The notes beneath the pieces were generated by a model that ran no database searches, had not been told where the DNA came from, and saw nothing but the letters and a program-made list of their open reading frames with translations. Shown here one piece after another: positions 36,114-47,909 of a DNA stretch of 64,000 bases. The stretch comes from Cotesia glomerata (Eukaryota > Arthropoda > Insecta > Hymenoptera > Braconidae). The stretch's first letter is position 1, and each line of letters begins with the position of its first letter. Position numbers and translations under genes: made by a program. The stretch covers positions 4,960,659 through 5,024,658 of the forward strand of contig NC_058167.1 in the NCBI RefSeq assembly GCF_020080835.1, given 5' to 3'.

Positions 36114-36926
36114 TCCTTAGGCGGGGGAATCCTTTTTAGGGATTCTAGGCATAGTTGTTTGGCCTGGATATGTGGCGACTCGACGCAGCGTCATACTAAA
36201 ACTCGACGGTAGCGCCCCTACCCACTAAACCCTAAACCCCTTTTCTTCTTTCCTCTAATCCCTCATGAAAACCGCCGTCAGGCATTACTTCGTGAGGGGA
36301 GGATCTAGCTACTGCTATTCCTTCTGATGACTAAGGTGTTATTTTTCCTTCCTTCTAGTTTTTGTCATTTGCTCTTCTTCTTTCTATGGAACGCAGGTCT
36401 GTAAGGACCTCTGTTGCAAACGAGCTTACGGCGTTCCATGCGGCTTTTGAAGACAACATTGTTTCTACTAGTGTCTCTGGTTGGATACTCTGGTGTAAGA
36501 TATTTTCAAGTTGATCACGCTGTGAATAAAATCGTGGGCAAACAAAGAAAACATGCTCCGCATCTTCATTAACTCCTGGACAGGACGGACACTCCGGAGA
36601 ATTATCGTGCTAGAAACGGTGTAAGTATTCTCGAAAGCAGCCATGTCCCGATAGCATCTGCGTTAGATAGTAGTTGACCTCACCGTGATTACGATTCAGC
36701 CCTTCACTGCGGCATCCCACTGAAATTGCCATCGTACGATGTTTTTCTGTCGCTCTTCTATTTTCAGTTCTTCAGCACTTAGTGTGGTTGACGTCTTCCG
36801 ATGGTAGAGGTTACGTCTTTCTTTAGCTAGAACTCTAAGAGGCAGAGTTCCGGAAATGACACACATTGCTTCCTCAGATACTGTGCGAAAGGCGCTTGCA
36901 ACTCGGAGGGCACTCATACGATATAT
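36097..36926 (-). mobile_element. R1-clade LINE copy 4, 5'-truncated
   Basis: 830 bases covering the 3' UTR and the C-terminal end of ORF2, in the same orientation as copy 3. It carries the decayed finger region and the coding piece SALRVASAFRTVSEEA. A deletion removes LIPRTDIWL-type sequence near 36700 and a stop interrupts the finger region. It is more divergent from copies 2 and 3 than they are from each other. Its 5' side stops at a MITE. Confidence 0.87.
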
Positions 36927-37492
36927 CATGCAGATACATAAAAGTGTAATTTTGAGTATTTAAAAATTAAATGCACAACGTGGAAATATTAAGTAATGAA
37001 TTAATTTCAACTTTTTTTTTATTTTTCGACATAATCTTGCTTCCTTAAAATTAGTTATCTTTAACGCATGATAAAAATTGTTAATTGTCCTTTATTCAAT
37101 TCATTTAAAGTTGTTGACGCCACTTGTCGTCTTATTAGCATGGGAATAATTTGTAATTTGAGATTGAGAACTATGAAAGCGCAGAAATTCGTAAGTAAAT
37201 AAGTATTCGAAAGAACGGAAAAAAATTGATATTCTCATGAAATTATTTCTAATTTTTATAGAAAATTAATATCTGTTCGAGTTATTTAAGGTTAAAAACT
37301 GTAATTGAAGTGAAAAAACGGGCAAAATATATCATGCGTTAAAAAAATAAAAAATTATGTCATGCGTTAAGCCTGACTTTAAGATTATGTGTAAAAAATA
37401 AAAAAAAATTAAAATTAATTTATTATTTAATATTTTCACGTCTTGCATTTGATTTTTAAATACTCAAAATTACAATATTATGTATCTGCATA
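36927..37492. mobile_element. 565-base MITE with ATGCAGATACATA ends
   Basis: CATGCAGATACATA at the left is mirrored by TATGTATCTGCATA at the right. The subterminal parts also pair (TTTTGAGTATTTAAAAATTAAATGCA against TGCATTTGATTTTTAAATACTCAAAA, with small differences). Internal short repeats ATGCGTTAA occur near 37067, 37334 and 37361 in both orientations. It is noncoding and AT-rich. The remainder of LINE copy 4 does not continue on its far side. Confidence 0.72.
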
Positions 37493-38228
37493 ACTTTACC
37501 TTATATAGAAGTTACAAAAAACAAAAAAAAATTTTTTTTTGAGATTCAAAATGTTTTTTTTGTAATTTAAAGATTCAAATGTAAAAAAAAATCACCTTTC
37601 CAAAAATCTCAGGATCTTTTAAGATCAGTACAAGGTATCATACAAAAAAAATTAGGATGACGGTTGACTCTAAAGGCCATCACTGCAACTTCCCGCTCAT
37701 TTTGTACTTAAGCGCTCAAAGTTACACATTACGTTTGTGAGCTCTTCAAGCTCAAAATATGATTTTTGTGTCATTTTGAGCTCTTCGAGCTCAAAACTCT
37801 TATAGCAGTTTAATAAAACACAACTTTTTGAATTTTCAAACCGCAATAACTTTTGAATGAATAAACCAATTTTCACGCGGTTGGCAGCATTCGACGCTGT
37901 TTTTGAAGCCTCATGAAGAATCTTTAAGTATGAATTGATCGAACCAGGAATTTCGGAGTCAGTCCGAAAAAACAGTTTTTTCGGTTTTCTTTCGACAACG
38001 ATAACTCACTAACGAATCAACCGATTTAAAAGCTTTAAAAAAAACCACATTTCGAAAAAATTTTTTTGTAGTTTTTTTAAGCTATCTCAAAATCTACCAG
38101 TTCAAATCGGTCCAAAGTATATTCAAAATCTCAGTTTGGTCAAGCCCTTTCGAATGGCCCCAACTTTACCAAAAATGGTAAAGCCATTTAAAAATAATTC
38201 CAAAAAAATCACTTTTGAAAAAATTTTT

Positions 38229-38570
<342 letters not shown>

Positions 38571-39639
38571 GTATGTGAATCACTTATAACTTTTGAACGG
38601 TTGAACCGATTTCATCGCGGTTGGTGCCATTCGAAAGGGCTTCGCCAAACTTAGATTTCCTGAGAATTTGAACCGATTCGAACCGATAGATTTTGAGAAA
38701 TTTTGAAAAATCTCAAAAAAAATTAGAAAAAAATCATTTTTGAAAGTGGTTTTTTTGGAATATCTTTCAAACGGCTCGATCGATCAATTTCAAAAACTAA
38801 TCAGCTCTTAACGTCAAAAAACCACGCCGATCGGCGCTAATCCGGTCAAAATCGGTTGATTCGTTCGAGAGATAGCGTGAACGAAATAAAACCGAAAAAA
38901 CTGTTTTTTTCACATAACTTCGTCATTTCTTTTCGGATCGTTTTTGATGATATAGAATAATTTCAGAGGTTAAAAAACCTCGTCGATTGCCGCCAAAAAC
39001 GTGGAAATCGGTTGATTAGTTCGAGAGATATCCTCGACGAAATATTTGGAAATAAGGATTTTTTCAACATAACTTCGACATTTTTTGGAATAACTTTCAA
39101 ACAGATCTACCGATCGATTCCAAAAACTAATCAGCTCTTAACATCATAAAACCACGTCGATTGCCACCAACCTGGTCAAAATCGGTTGATTCGTTCGAGA
39201 GATATCGTGAACGAAAGAAAACCGAAAAAAGTGTTTTTTCAAAGTTACTCCGAAATTTCTAGTTTGACCAATTGAAACTTAGAAATTATTTATAAGGCTT
39301 AAAAAACTACGTAGAATGCCGCCAACCGCGTAAAAATCGGTTCATTCATTCAAAAGTTATTGCGGTATGAACATTCAAAAAATAGTGTTCCATGAAACTT
39401 CTATCAGACTTTTGAGCTCAAAGAGCTCAAAAGCATAGAAAAGGTATCTTTTTGAGCTCGGAGAGCTTAAAACAACACACAGATTGTACTTTTGAGCTCG
39501 AAGAGCTCAAAAAAGCGGCCAGGTATTAACGGAATTAGCGGGAAGTTGCAGGGATGGCCTTTAGGGTCAACCGTTTTCCTAATTTTTTTTACTGTTTTTT
39601 TGAGATTTCTCAAAATCTACTAGTTTGAATCGGTCCAAA

Positions 39640-39738
39640 TTGTATTCAAAATCTAAGTTTGGTCAAGCCCTTTCGAATAGCACCAACCGCGATGAAATCG
39701 GTCAAGCCGTTCAAAAGTTATGAGAGGTTTACATACGG

Positions 39739-39807
<69 letters not shown>

Positions 39808-40089
39808 AGCACACACACACACACACACACGCGCGCATATATTTCAAAATTTTTTTCCAAAATTTTTTTTTTTCAATAGTCTCAAATGTCCCCTTTCAAA
39901 CAAACGAAAGACAATTCCTTTATCTATAATAGCATTCGAGATATTGCAAAAACAAACTGAAAAACTGGAAAAATCGGAAAATTTTGAATTTGTATATCTT
40001 TTGAAAAAAATTTTTTTTTATTTTTCTTTCTTTGGCAGAACTTTGTTTTATGATAAAAGAAAACTTCTGACCAAAACTATTGGTCGATT
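39640..40089. repeat. F-type arm fragment, (CA)n tract and AT-rich tail
   Basis: 39640-39740 repeats the CAAGCCCTTTCGAATAGC and TTCAAAAGTTATGAGAGG phrases of family F. A CA tract with minor interruptions occupies about 39741-39832. AT-rich sequence follows to the truncated copia gag. Confidence 0.75.
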
Positions 40090-40091
40090 TG

Positions 40092-40791
40092 ACATGGAAT
40101 GACCCATATACTGTTCACATTCCGATCTATAATGACTGAGCTTATGACGAAAGAAACATTCCACATTTGCCTTATTCACACTAACCCTCATGGTCTTATC
40201 ATAATCCTCATTAACACTTAAGCTCCTACGTCTTTTGTGTTCTTTTAACAAAGTCGCTTTCACTATATCAATTATTAGTTCTTCTTCTGACCTTGAAGCT
40301 AAGACGTTAAAAAGCATATGATAGGACGCTGGCATGCTCCTCAACAATATCGATGGGCCGAACTCAACTGCACTTTTATTTCACAGAGCACTGAGATTAT
40401 CTATAAGCTCTTGCGTTTTGTTGATATGAAACTCCATGTCATCATATTCCAAAAATTTTAACTGTAATAATTCAACAATTAGCGTAAATTTATTTAATCC
40501 ACTTGCTTTCTCATGATAGCTTTTCACTGTTTCCCAAGCTTCTTTTGCTGTACTCTTGTTTCGAATATGGCATATTTGAGAATCATCTACCAAAAGGCAA
40601 ATAGTTCCGAGGGCTTTAACATCTTTAGTTTCCCATGCTTCCAATCCTGCACTATCACTTGGTCTTTCTGTCGTCAGTGCCCGCCAAGTTCCCTCTCGTT
40701 TCAACAACTTTTCTACTTTGAATTTCCAATTTTGGTAATTGCTATTATTTATCTTCGCAATACCGAACACTGTACTGTTACTATCTGCCAT
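40092..40791 (-). pseudogene. copia-type Gag, one nonsense codon, 3'-truncated
   Basis: ATG at 40791 (MADSNSTVFGIAKIN). The first 136 codons show the usual copia Gag pattern: NYQNWKFKVEKLLKREGTW, then SAGLEAWETKD, GTICLLVDDSQICHIRNKSTAKEAW and INKTQELIDNLSAL. TGA at 40381 interrupts it and the same frame continues with LLRSMPASYHMLFNVLASRSEEEL. A degenerate zinc knuckle, CFFRHKLSHYRSEC, has Arg in place of the second Cys. The frame ends where the element is truncated. Confidence 0.82.
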
Positions 40792-40847
40792 TTTTCCTTA
40801 ACTGCAATTTACTTTTATCTCACGTTATTCTGGGCCCATAACCTTTG

Positions 40848-41022
40848 TTGGGATAAGGTTATTAAGATTACAAATAAAAATATATGTGAACGTGATAAAA
40901 GATTTATTAGTACTAACTAACGATAAAGTATAATATGCCCTTCCAGGGCAGTGAGTAATGAATTAAGTAAAGAGAAAGGGAAATAGTATGATCGCATATG
41001 CGCCGTTGCTGTCAACACAAAA
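40848..41022 (-). repeat. Putative copia 5' LTR
   Basis: About 175 bases with TGTTGGGATAAGG at one end and GCTGTCAACA at the other, so short inverted ends TGTTG..CAACA. It lies directly upstream of the primer-binding region. No second LTR of this sequence occurs in the window, so the borders rest on the ends alone. It is unrelated in sequence to the LTR at 58244-58498. Confidence 0.55.
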
Positions 41023-41490
41023 AAATCACTCTTACATTTATATTCATTAAATACCAGAAATACCTGATGAGTGAATAAATTTTGTATCCGATGAGTGTTA
41101 TACTTAGTTGGATTATGTGTAATTCGAGCTTGATTGCAGTAGATTATATTGATAATATTTAATAAATGGAATAGTAGTATTTATTCTTGACTTGAGAGTG
41201 CGCCTTGAGTGCTACACTTGATTGCAGTATTTTTCTCAGATAATTGATTAATTGTTCAATAACACCAGTCAACAATGACCTAAGATATTCAAATGGTGTC
41301 ATTTTAGTTTAACTCCATTTCCTAAACCGAATACGAAGAAATTTAAACGAACATTAGCAATAATTTATCGGCACAAGAAAATCCTTCAGGATTTTTATTT
41401 GCTACCATTCTTCCTAATGAACAATCTTAATTAAACTTTTTCGACTCAGTTACTTAGAAAATGAAAAATTAATAATCACTTTTATTTTCT
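41023..41490. other. AT-rich, no gene seen up to a candidate splice acceptor
   Basis: No ORF or repeat recognised. The last bases, TTTATTTTCTAG, form a good splice acceptor for the exon that follows. Confidence 0.4.
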
Positions 41491-41659
41491 AGGAATATTC
41501 AGCATTATGCAACAGAAAATAACATTGACACAGAATTGAAGCTTCTTCTTGAGTTGATAAGCCCAGGAATTTATGGTCCGACAGGGAAAAAAAATCTGAA
41601 AAGACTTCAAAATGCTCTAGATTTCCGTAATTTGACGGTCACGAATGTATTCGACGTGG
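41491..41659 (+). other. Candidate internal exon of unknown gene
   Basis: An open stretch of 56 codons lies between a pyrimidine-rich acceptor (TTTATTTTCTAG at 41479-41490) and a consensus donor (GTAAGT at 41660). Codon use is normal and its base composition is more balanced than the flanks. The peptide begins NIQHYATENNIDTELKLLL and contains ISPGIYGPTGKKNLKRLQ. I do not recognise the family. It could be a host gene exon or part of a DNA transposon gene. No companion exon could be joined with confidence. Confidence 0.4.
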
Positions 41660-42523
41660 TAAGTCTTTCTGAATACACTTACAATATTTTATCAATTATT
41701 TCACAATCATAACAACAGATCAAATAACTGAGAAGATTTCAGTGATACAAAACTATTTTCTACTAGAATTTGAACTTAGTTCCGGCTAGATAAATTAGAA
41801 ATTGACACAAATTAACGAGATATACCGAATCAAAAAGATAACCAGGTTCTAATTTCCTATGTTATTTTGTGAGTATTAAACAGTTTAAAAATTGAGAATT
41901 AAAACCTTACTCGTATACACTTAGCGACAATTAAATTTTAGCACTGAAATGTATAATCATGAATTTAACGTTAAAACAGCGTCTTAGCAAGTCATTGATG
42001 TTATCACTACAATAAGTGACCAGAGATGGAAAATTATAAAATTTTACAACCAGTTTAGATTCCTATAAGGTCTCAATTTTGTCCTAAACAGATAGTTGTA
42101 GGACAGGTCAAAATCTCTATATTCAAGATAAAAATTTACTTAATCCCAGAATTTTCATACTCAAACTAAAAATAAAAATTTTTAGCCCCGACATCATACT
42201 CTTTAACGAAAGGAATTTATTTTATTACATCAATAATGTTTTCTTAGCTAGCGACCTCACCACTAAGAATCGTGGGGTGGGGTGTATGCTGTCGATAGTT
42301 ATAAATATTTTTCTGACAGATATGAGAAGAAGGATTATCATTTCAATAATATCTTAAAAAGCACCCTACGATTTTTTAGGTAGATTTCTTTAGACATCGA
42401 TTTATTGTAGCTGGTCTCATATCGTAATTTAAAGAAAATTTTGTCATAATATGTTTCATTTTATCGAGTAATGTCGAAAAATGGCATTGGCTCAAAATTT
42501 TATGTATGTATTTATGTATATAT
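41660..42523. other. AT-rich, no gene seen
   Basis: No ORF longer than 60 codons and no recognisable repeat. TATG-type simple sequence occurs near 42503-42525. Confidence 0.45.
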
Positions 42524-42690
42524 ATTAGGGTGCTTTTCTTTTGCGACTATTTTTTTTTTCGTTCCCATCCCGAAATTTTGTTGGAAATACACCCAAAAAA
42601 ATTCCCTGAAAGTTTGAGCGCTTAATATTAATATTAAGTACTTCTAAACAGCGTGTGAAGATTTTCCATTTGAAATATACGAGAACTTTG
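42524..42690. repeat. One end of a TTAGGGTG-type MITE
   Basis: TATATTAGGGTGCTTTTC starts like the MITEs at 22298 and 29015, and the following TTTTTTTTTCGTTCCCATCCCG is distinctive. No matching right end follows, because a family G repeat begins at 42698. It is probably a half element. Confidence 0.45.
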
Positions 42691-42697
42691 ATTTTTA

Positions 42698-43332
42698 ACT
42701 TCCCGCTAAGAAAATTGAAAATTTTCAAAAATCGGGAAGTTATTGGTTTTACCCCGTTTTTCAAAAATCGAGTTTTCAACAGATGTTGACGTTTTGAGGT
42801 CCTAGGAAGCATCCCCGAATGTTTCCGCGGTGATGTCCGTATGTGTGTGTGTGTGTGTTTTTTTGGAATTACTTTTAAACGACTTTACTGATCAATTCTA
42901 AAAACTAATCAGCTCTTAAGATCAAAAAATGACGTCGATCGCCACTAGCCCGGTCAAAATCAGTTGATTCGTTCGTGAGTTATCGTTGTCGAAAAAAAAA
43001 AACGAAAAATATGTTTTTTCGGAATTACATTGAAATTCCTACTTCGATCAATTAAAACTTAAAGGTTCTTTATAAAGACTGAAAAACTGTGTAGAATGCC
43101 ACCGCGTAAATCGGTTTATTCATTCAAAAGTCATTGCGGTTTTAAAATTTGACAAATAGTGTTTTATTAAACCTTTACCAGATTTTTCAGCTCGGAGAGC
43201 TCAAAATGACACGAAAATTATATTTTTGAGCTCGAAGAGCTTAAAATCGTAGTAAGTGCAATTTTGAGCGCTTAAATATGAAATTAGCGGAAAGTTGCAG
43301 GGATGGCCTTTAGGTTCAACCGTTTTTCTAAT
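42698..43332 (+). repeat. Family G unit, short TG tract and family F right arm
   Basis: G occupies 42698-42840 (ACTTCCCGCTAAGAAAATT to GTCCGTATG). TG covers 42841-42859. The F right arm follows (TTTGGAATTACTTTTAAACG, CTAATCAGCTCTTAAG, GATTCGTTCGTGAG, GAGCTC palindromes), ending GGATGGCCTTTAGG..AACCGTTTTTCTAAT. The left F arm is missing. Confidence 0.72.
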
Positions 43333-44080
43333 TTTTTTTTTTTTTAATTTTTATAGCTCAGCGGAATTTCGTAGTATATCTTGTTTAAAAACAGAATTTT
43401 CTTAGAATTAAATTCTCTACAAAAGTGTCCATTGTCGCGAAGTCACAACTCATACTGGTGGGGTAGTACCGACCGCCAAACCGAATTTTTTCATAGAATT
43501 CTTGTTTTTTCACTCATTATCTCATAAACAACAAGACCTACAGAAAAAATGTAAGAAATAATTTTATAGTAAATTCAATTTTCTACAAAAAAGGTCCTTA
43601 GCACCAAATCACTATGATTGATATTTTTTGAGATATTAGTCATTGAAGTTTACATAGCATTGAATTCCCACAAAATGTTGAATCAAATCTTAGAAAACAT
43701 TGATTTTTTTATTTGTTTCATAATTATAATTAGTAATTACTTATTGATTAAGTTGCAAATTTAAGGAAAAAAATTTGTATTTTTCAGAAGTTTTCTTATT
43801 TTTAAATAAATTACCAGGTTTATGTCATGATATCAGGTCTATGTCATGATATCAGGTCTATGTAACTTTGAACTACACTAAATGTATGATTAAGTACGAT
43901 AAATTAAATATTTTACACTATTTTCTTCCTGACAGCACAGGTATAAGTCAAGCTTCAGACGTATTTTAGGCTCTAACGACACGCAATATTTGCGATAATA
44001 TTAAAGGAATGTGTTTCGATACCTCTGCTTCACACACAGGTAAATTATCAGATTATTAAATTACATTTTCAAATCTACAC
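43333..44080. other. AT-rich interspersed sequence without genes
   Basis: Contains phrases such as TTAAATTCTCTACAAAA that also occur in the inverted arms at 45390 and 53285, suggesting related old repeats. A short GC-richer piece lies at 43440-43490. A tandem duplication of a roughly 20-base unit reading GTCTATGTCATGATATCAG occurs at 43820-43860. Confidence 0.45.
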
Positions 44081-44625
44081 TAGTCATAATAATTAAAGGA
44101 TATAATAAGAAGTCTAAATTTTTAGGTGTTTTTCAACGAGCTGTAACTCCGAATAGAATGATTGTAGAGCAAAAACCAAAAGAAGCAAATAGTAGCTCTA
44201 AGTCTCTAGTTTTTAAATACGACCATGACAATTTTTTTATCACGTTTGAATCTAGAGAAATGCTTATAAAACTACAAGAAAAAAATTTCCAAATTTTTTC
44301 TTATTATTATTAGTATTTCTAAAAACACTTGTAAAAAATTTGATGTCCTTTTATTTGACAGAATCAGAAAGCCTGTGCAATGATTTGCCGCGGAGTTATC
44401 GTCAATCAAAGCAAAAAAGTTCTTTTTAACTTTGATAATCAATAACTTTAGGAATAATCGTCGTATGAGAAATTAAAGAAGAATTTCGAAAACTACACGA
44501 TATTTTCTATGAGATACAGAGAATGGCTTTTGGCAAAAACATTTTTTTTGAATTGAAGATCCAAATCTCAATGAAAAAAGATTTTTTTTCTTAAGAATCT
44601 TTATTTTTTCGATCGAAAAGATTGA
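44081..44625 (+). repeat. Repeat R, uninterrupted copy
   Basis: Matches, in inverted orientation, the sequence on both sides of the LINE chimera (57,850-58,165 and 62,246-62,640). Shared phrases include TTTTTCAACGAGCTGTAACT, GAGCAAAAACCAAAAGAAGC, TTGCCGCGGAGTTATCGTC and TTTTCTATGAGATACAG. Here the sequence corresponding to the LINE target (AAAGCAAAAAAGTTC near 44410) is unoccupied, so it records the pre-insertion state. Confidence 0.75.
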
Positions 44626-44647
44626 TTTTTTAAGAAATTTGAAAAAA

Positions 44648-45245
44648 AATTAGAAAAACGGTAAACCCTAAAGGCCATCCATGCAACTTCCCGCTAATTT
44701 CATACCTAGGTGCTTAAAATTGCACTAATGATGTTTTTGAGCTCTCCGAGCTCAAAATACAATTTATGTTTTTTTGAGCTCTCTGAGCTTGAAGGGATAG
44801 CTTTTCTATGCTTTTGAGCTCTTTGAACTCAAAAGTCTGATAGAAGTTTGATAAAACACAATATTTCAAATTTTCAAACCGCAATAAATTTTGAATGAAT
44901 AAACTGATTTTTACGCGGTTGGCAGTATTCGTCGAAATTTTTTAAGCCTCATGAAAAATTTGTAAGTTTAATTTGATCGAACCGGGAATTTTGGAGTAAT
45001 TCCGAAAAAACACTATTAGTTTTCGGAGTTGATCAATAAAGCCGTTTAAAAGTTATTCTGAAAAAATCACTTAAAAAAAAAATTTTTTTCTTAGTTTTTT
45101 TGACATTTTTCAAAATTTCTCAAAATCTATCGGTTCAAATCGGTTCAAATTCACAGAAAATCTAAGTTTGAGGGAACTTTTAAGAATGCCGTTTGGTAGG
45201 TTCCGATCAGTTCAGCCGTTCAAAAGTTATAAGCGCTTCACATAC

Positions 45246-45330
<85 letters not shown>
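44648..45330 (-). repeat. Family F arm plus (CA)n tract
   Basis: Begins ATTAGAAAAACGGTAAACCC, runs through TGCAACTTCCCGC, GAGCTC palindromes and CAAAAGTTATAAGCGC, then enters a CA tract (45249-45330, turning into CGCA at its end). Equivalent to the right arm of the complete F element in reverse. The tract is unoccupied. Confidence 0.75.
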
Positions 45331-45333
<3 letters not shown>

Positions 45334-45723
45334 GCACGCACACATACATACACATTAGACTGTGTCAAAATTTGAGCGCTTTATCTTCATTTTTCAATTA
45401 GCGCTCGCAAAAAGAATAATTTTCGACAAAAAAAGTTTTTTTTCACTTATTTTTTGATTATAGAAAATTCAATATACCAAATATGGAAAAACCCGTGGTA
45501 TGGTTTTGTAGGAAATTAAATTCTCTACAAAGATGATTTTTTGTCGAATTTAAAGAATCAACAGCTTCTTTTTAATAGCTAATTTGATTAAAATTTGTTC
45601 GATAATTTTTGTTTTCAATTATCGATGGACACTTATAAAACTACTTCTTAACGAAAAGAACTGACTTATACAATTTTTTTAGGAATATTTATGATCTAAA
45701 AAAATAGTTTTTATGCTTTAATT

Positions 45724-47211
45724 GATTATAGTATAGTACAATAGAAGTTGAAAATAATTTTATTAACAAAAATAATGAAGACAAAAAAATTAATTTTTTC
45801 GTATTTTTTTATTCATAAGTCTCATTGACAAAGATTATTCATGCTTCAAAATTAATAAAATATATATTTTTCTGGCGTTTTGAATCGTCGACGGATTCTT
45901 CTGTAGCACTCGTAACTCAAAACGGTAGTTGTAGTCTACCCAACAAGTGTCTTCTTGGTTAACTTTTTTTAGCAGTCTCCGAAAATTATTATTGAGCTGT
46001 CATTCAATTCGGAATGGCATCTAGATGATTTTTGAAAAAAAATGAAGTTCTACTTGTAAAAATTGCAAAAGTTATCAACAATTAACTGAAAAAAAAGGGG
46101 ATTTAGTTTTTTGAAAATATCTCAAAAACTAATGAAGATTTATTAAATTTAAAAAAAGATTCAATAATAAGAGGAAATTTCCCAAAAAAAAGTCTTGATT
46201 CCCAGAACTGTAGGACCAATATTTTAAAAAATTATGTCTATTCTGACAACATAAAAACGAATCATTAAGGAAGTACGAGCACCAAGACAACTTTTGATAA
46301 AAGGCTTGATTTTTCTTTAATATGAAGTTTAAATATGTCTAAACAAATTCCGAAAATTTGAAGGAGATTGCCCGATTATTTAATTAAATTATTAACTTCA
46401 AAGTTGAGCAATTTAACATTGGTCTTATGGAGGGGTAACCTCCAAACGTTGATACATTTTTGTATTTTTCTCGTAAAACTGTCAGTGAATATTTTTAAAA
46501 AACTTATGGATGAAAGTAAATATATTAGTGATAAATCTAATTAAAAAAAATTAACACTTGCCCGACTAATTAACGTGTATTAATTAAAAGAAAAATAAAT
46601 GCCGCCATTAGCCAATGTTAAATGTTTATCTATATATTGAGAAAAATCATATGGTTACTGCTCTTCCCTTGCTGCACTAGAGTCGATACCTATCCCCATC
46701 CCGTCTAGCGCTCGTACTTCCTTATTAATATTTTGAAGAAAAAATTTTTTTCGACGATTAATTTAAGTTTTTAATTTTGCAACAACGAAAATTATTAACA
46801 AAAAACTGAAAAATGAAATTTTTTTATTTTTTTCAACGGGGATCTATTCTGAAAACTGCCAAGAATTGCTCCACCCGTGTAAAAAAAAATCGACTTAAAA
46901 TTTTCGTTTGTTTAGGATCTTAAACGAGACACAAACCAAGACTATTTTAAGACTCTTTTAAGACGCTAAAAAAAATTTCCGAAAACAGATTTTTGAAAAT
47001 TTGGTTCTCGAATTTGTTGGGAAAATTAATTTTTAGACATTTTTTAGACGATTTTACGACTTTCTAAACGCAATATTTTTGAGAAAGATGTTTTTAAATT
47101 GAATTTATAATTGTTAAAAAATTATATCCGACAATTTTAAGACGTTCCGTTTTAATGTTCCGGGGCTCTATAGCTGTTAGCTCATCTCAAAGTAGTCTCG
47201 AAATTTCTGTT
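45724..47211. other. AT-rich interior of element C, no gene seen
   Basis: Only short ORFs and A/T runs. A moderately GC-rich patch lies around 45890-45930 and 46660-46720. I recognise nothing coding. Confidence 0.45.
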
Positions 47212-47224
47212 CCCAGGTAGGGTT

Positions 47225-47545
47225 GGCCAATGCTGACAAATGGCCCAGCCTTGGACCATTTGTTACTTTGCCAAGCCTTGGTAAGTTACCAGTGGCCCAG
47301 GCCTGGCCCGAGTCTTGGCCCAGTGGTTCAATATTTTGAAACCAAGCCTTGGGAGATGACGACTGGCCGAGGCCTGGTCCGAGAATTGGCCCAATGGTTC
47401 GACATTTTCAATCTGAGCCTTGAGGTGCACCACTGGCCCAAGCTTGGCCCAAGACTTGGCCCAATGGTTCGATATTTTGGAACCAAGCCTTGAGATGTTA
47501 CGACTGGCCGAGGTCCGGTTCGATACTTGGCCCAATGCTTCGAAC
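47225..47545. repeat. Tandem GC-rich units in the left arm of element A
   Basis: About four degenerate units of roughly 75 bases with CTTGGCCCAATGGTTCGA, TATTTTGGAACCAAGCCTTG and CGACTGGCCGAGG as recurring parts. The mirror array is at 52225-52620. The open frames across these units (Pro/Gly/Leu-rich) exist on both strands and are probably not genes. Confidence 0.75.
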
Positions 47546-47909
47546 ACTGATAGAAGAATTTAATAAATGATTTGTTAACAAAAAATTTTTAATAAATATA
47601 TTTATTAACCATTAACAAATTATTTTTAAATATCATTTGTTTGTGGCTGAAAAATATATAAAACCCTTGAAACTGCTCAAAAAATATTCAAAAATATTTT
47701 CCATGCGATTAAAAAATGATAATTTAATACTGATAAATATTGTGAATAGTTTAAAAATGTTTGTTTCTCCCCAACAAAAATATTGAAAAAAATTGTTAAC
47801 AATTAAGTTTATTTATCACTCTCTTATATAAATACTAATTACTTCTACAAATACTTTTATCAGTGAAACTGTAGTTTTAGGAAGTTACTGACACTCGAGG
47901 CAACCGAAG

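Larger units (their letters stand above)
40090..41022 (-). mobile_element. Truncated copia-type element: 5' LTR plus gag
   Basis: On the minus strand the order is LTR, primer-binding region, gag. The putative LTR (40848-41022) has TGTTG..CAACA ends. Just inside lies GGTTATGGGCCCAG, which resembles the sequence after the 5' LTR of insect copia as I remember it. Gag follows, and the element breaks off near 40090. No protease, integrase or reverse transcriptase is left, and no 3' LTR. Confidence 0.72.
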
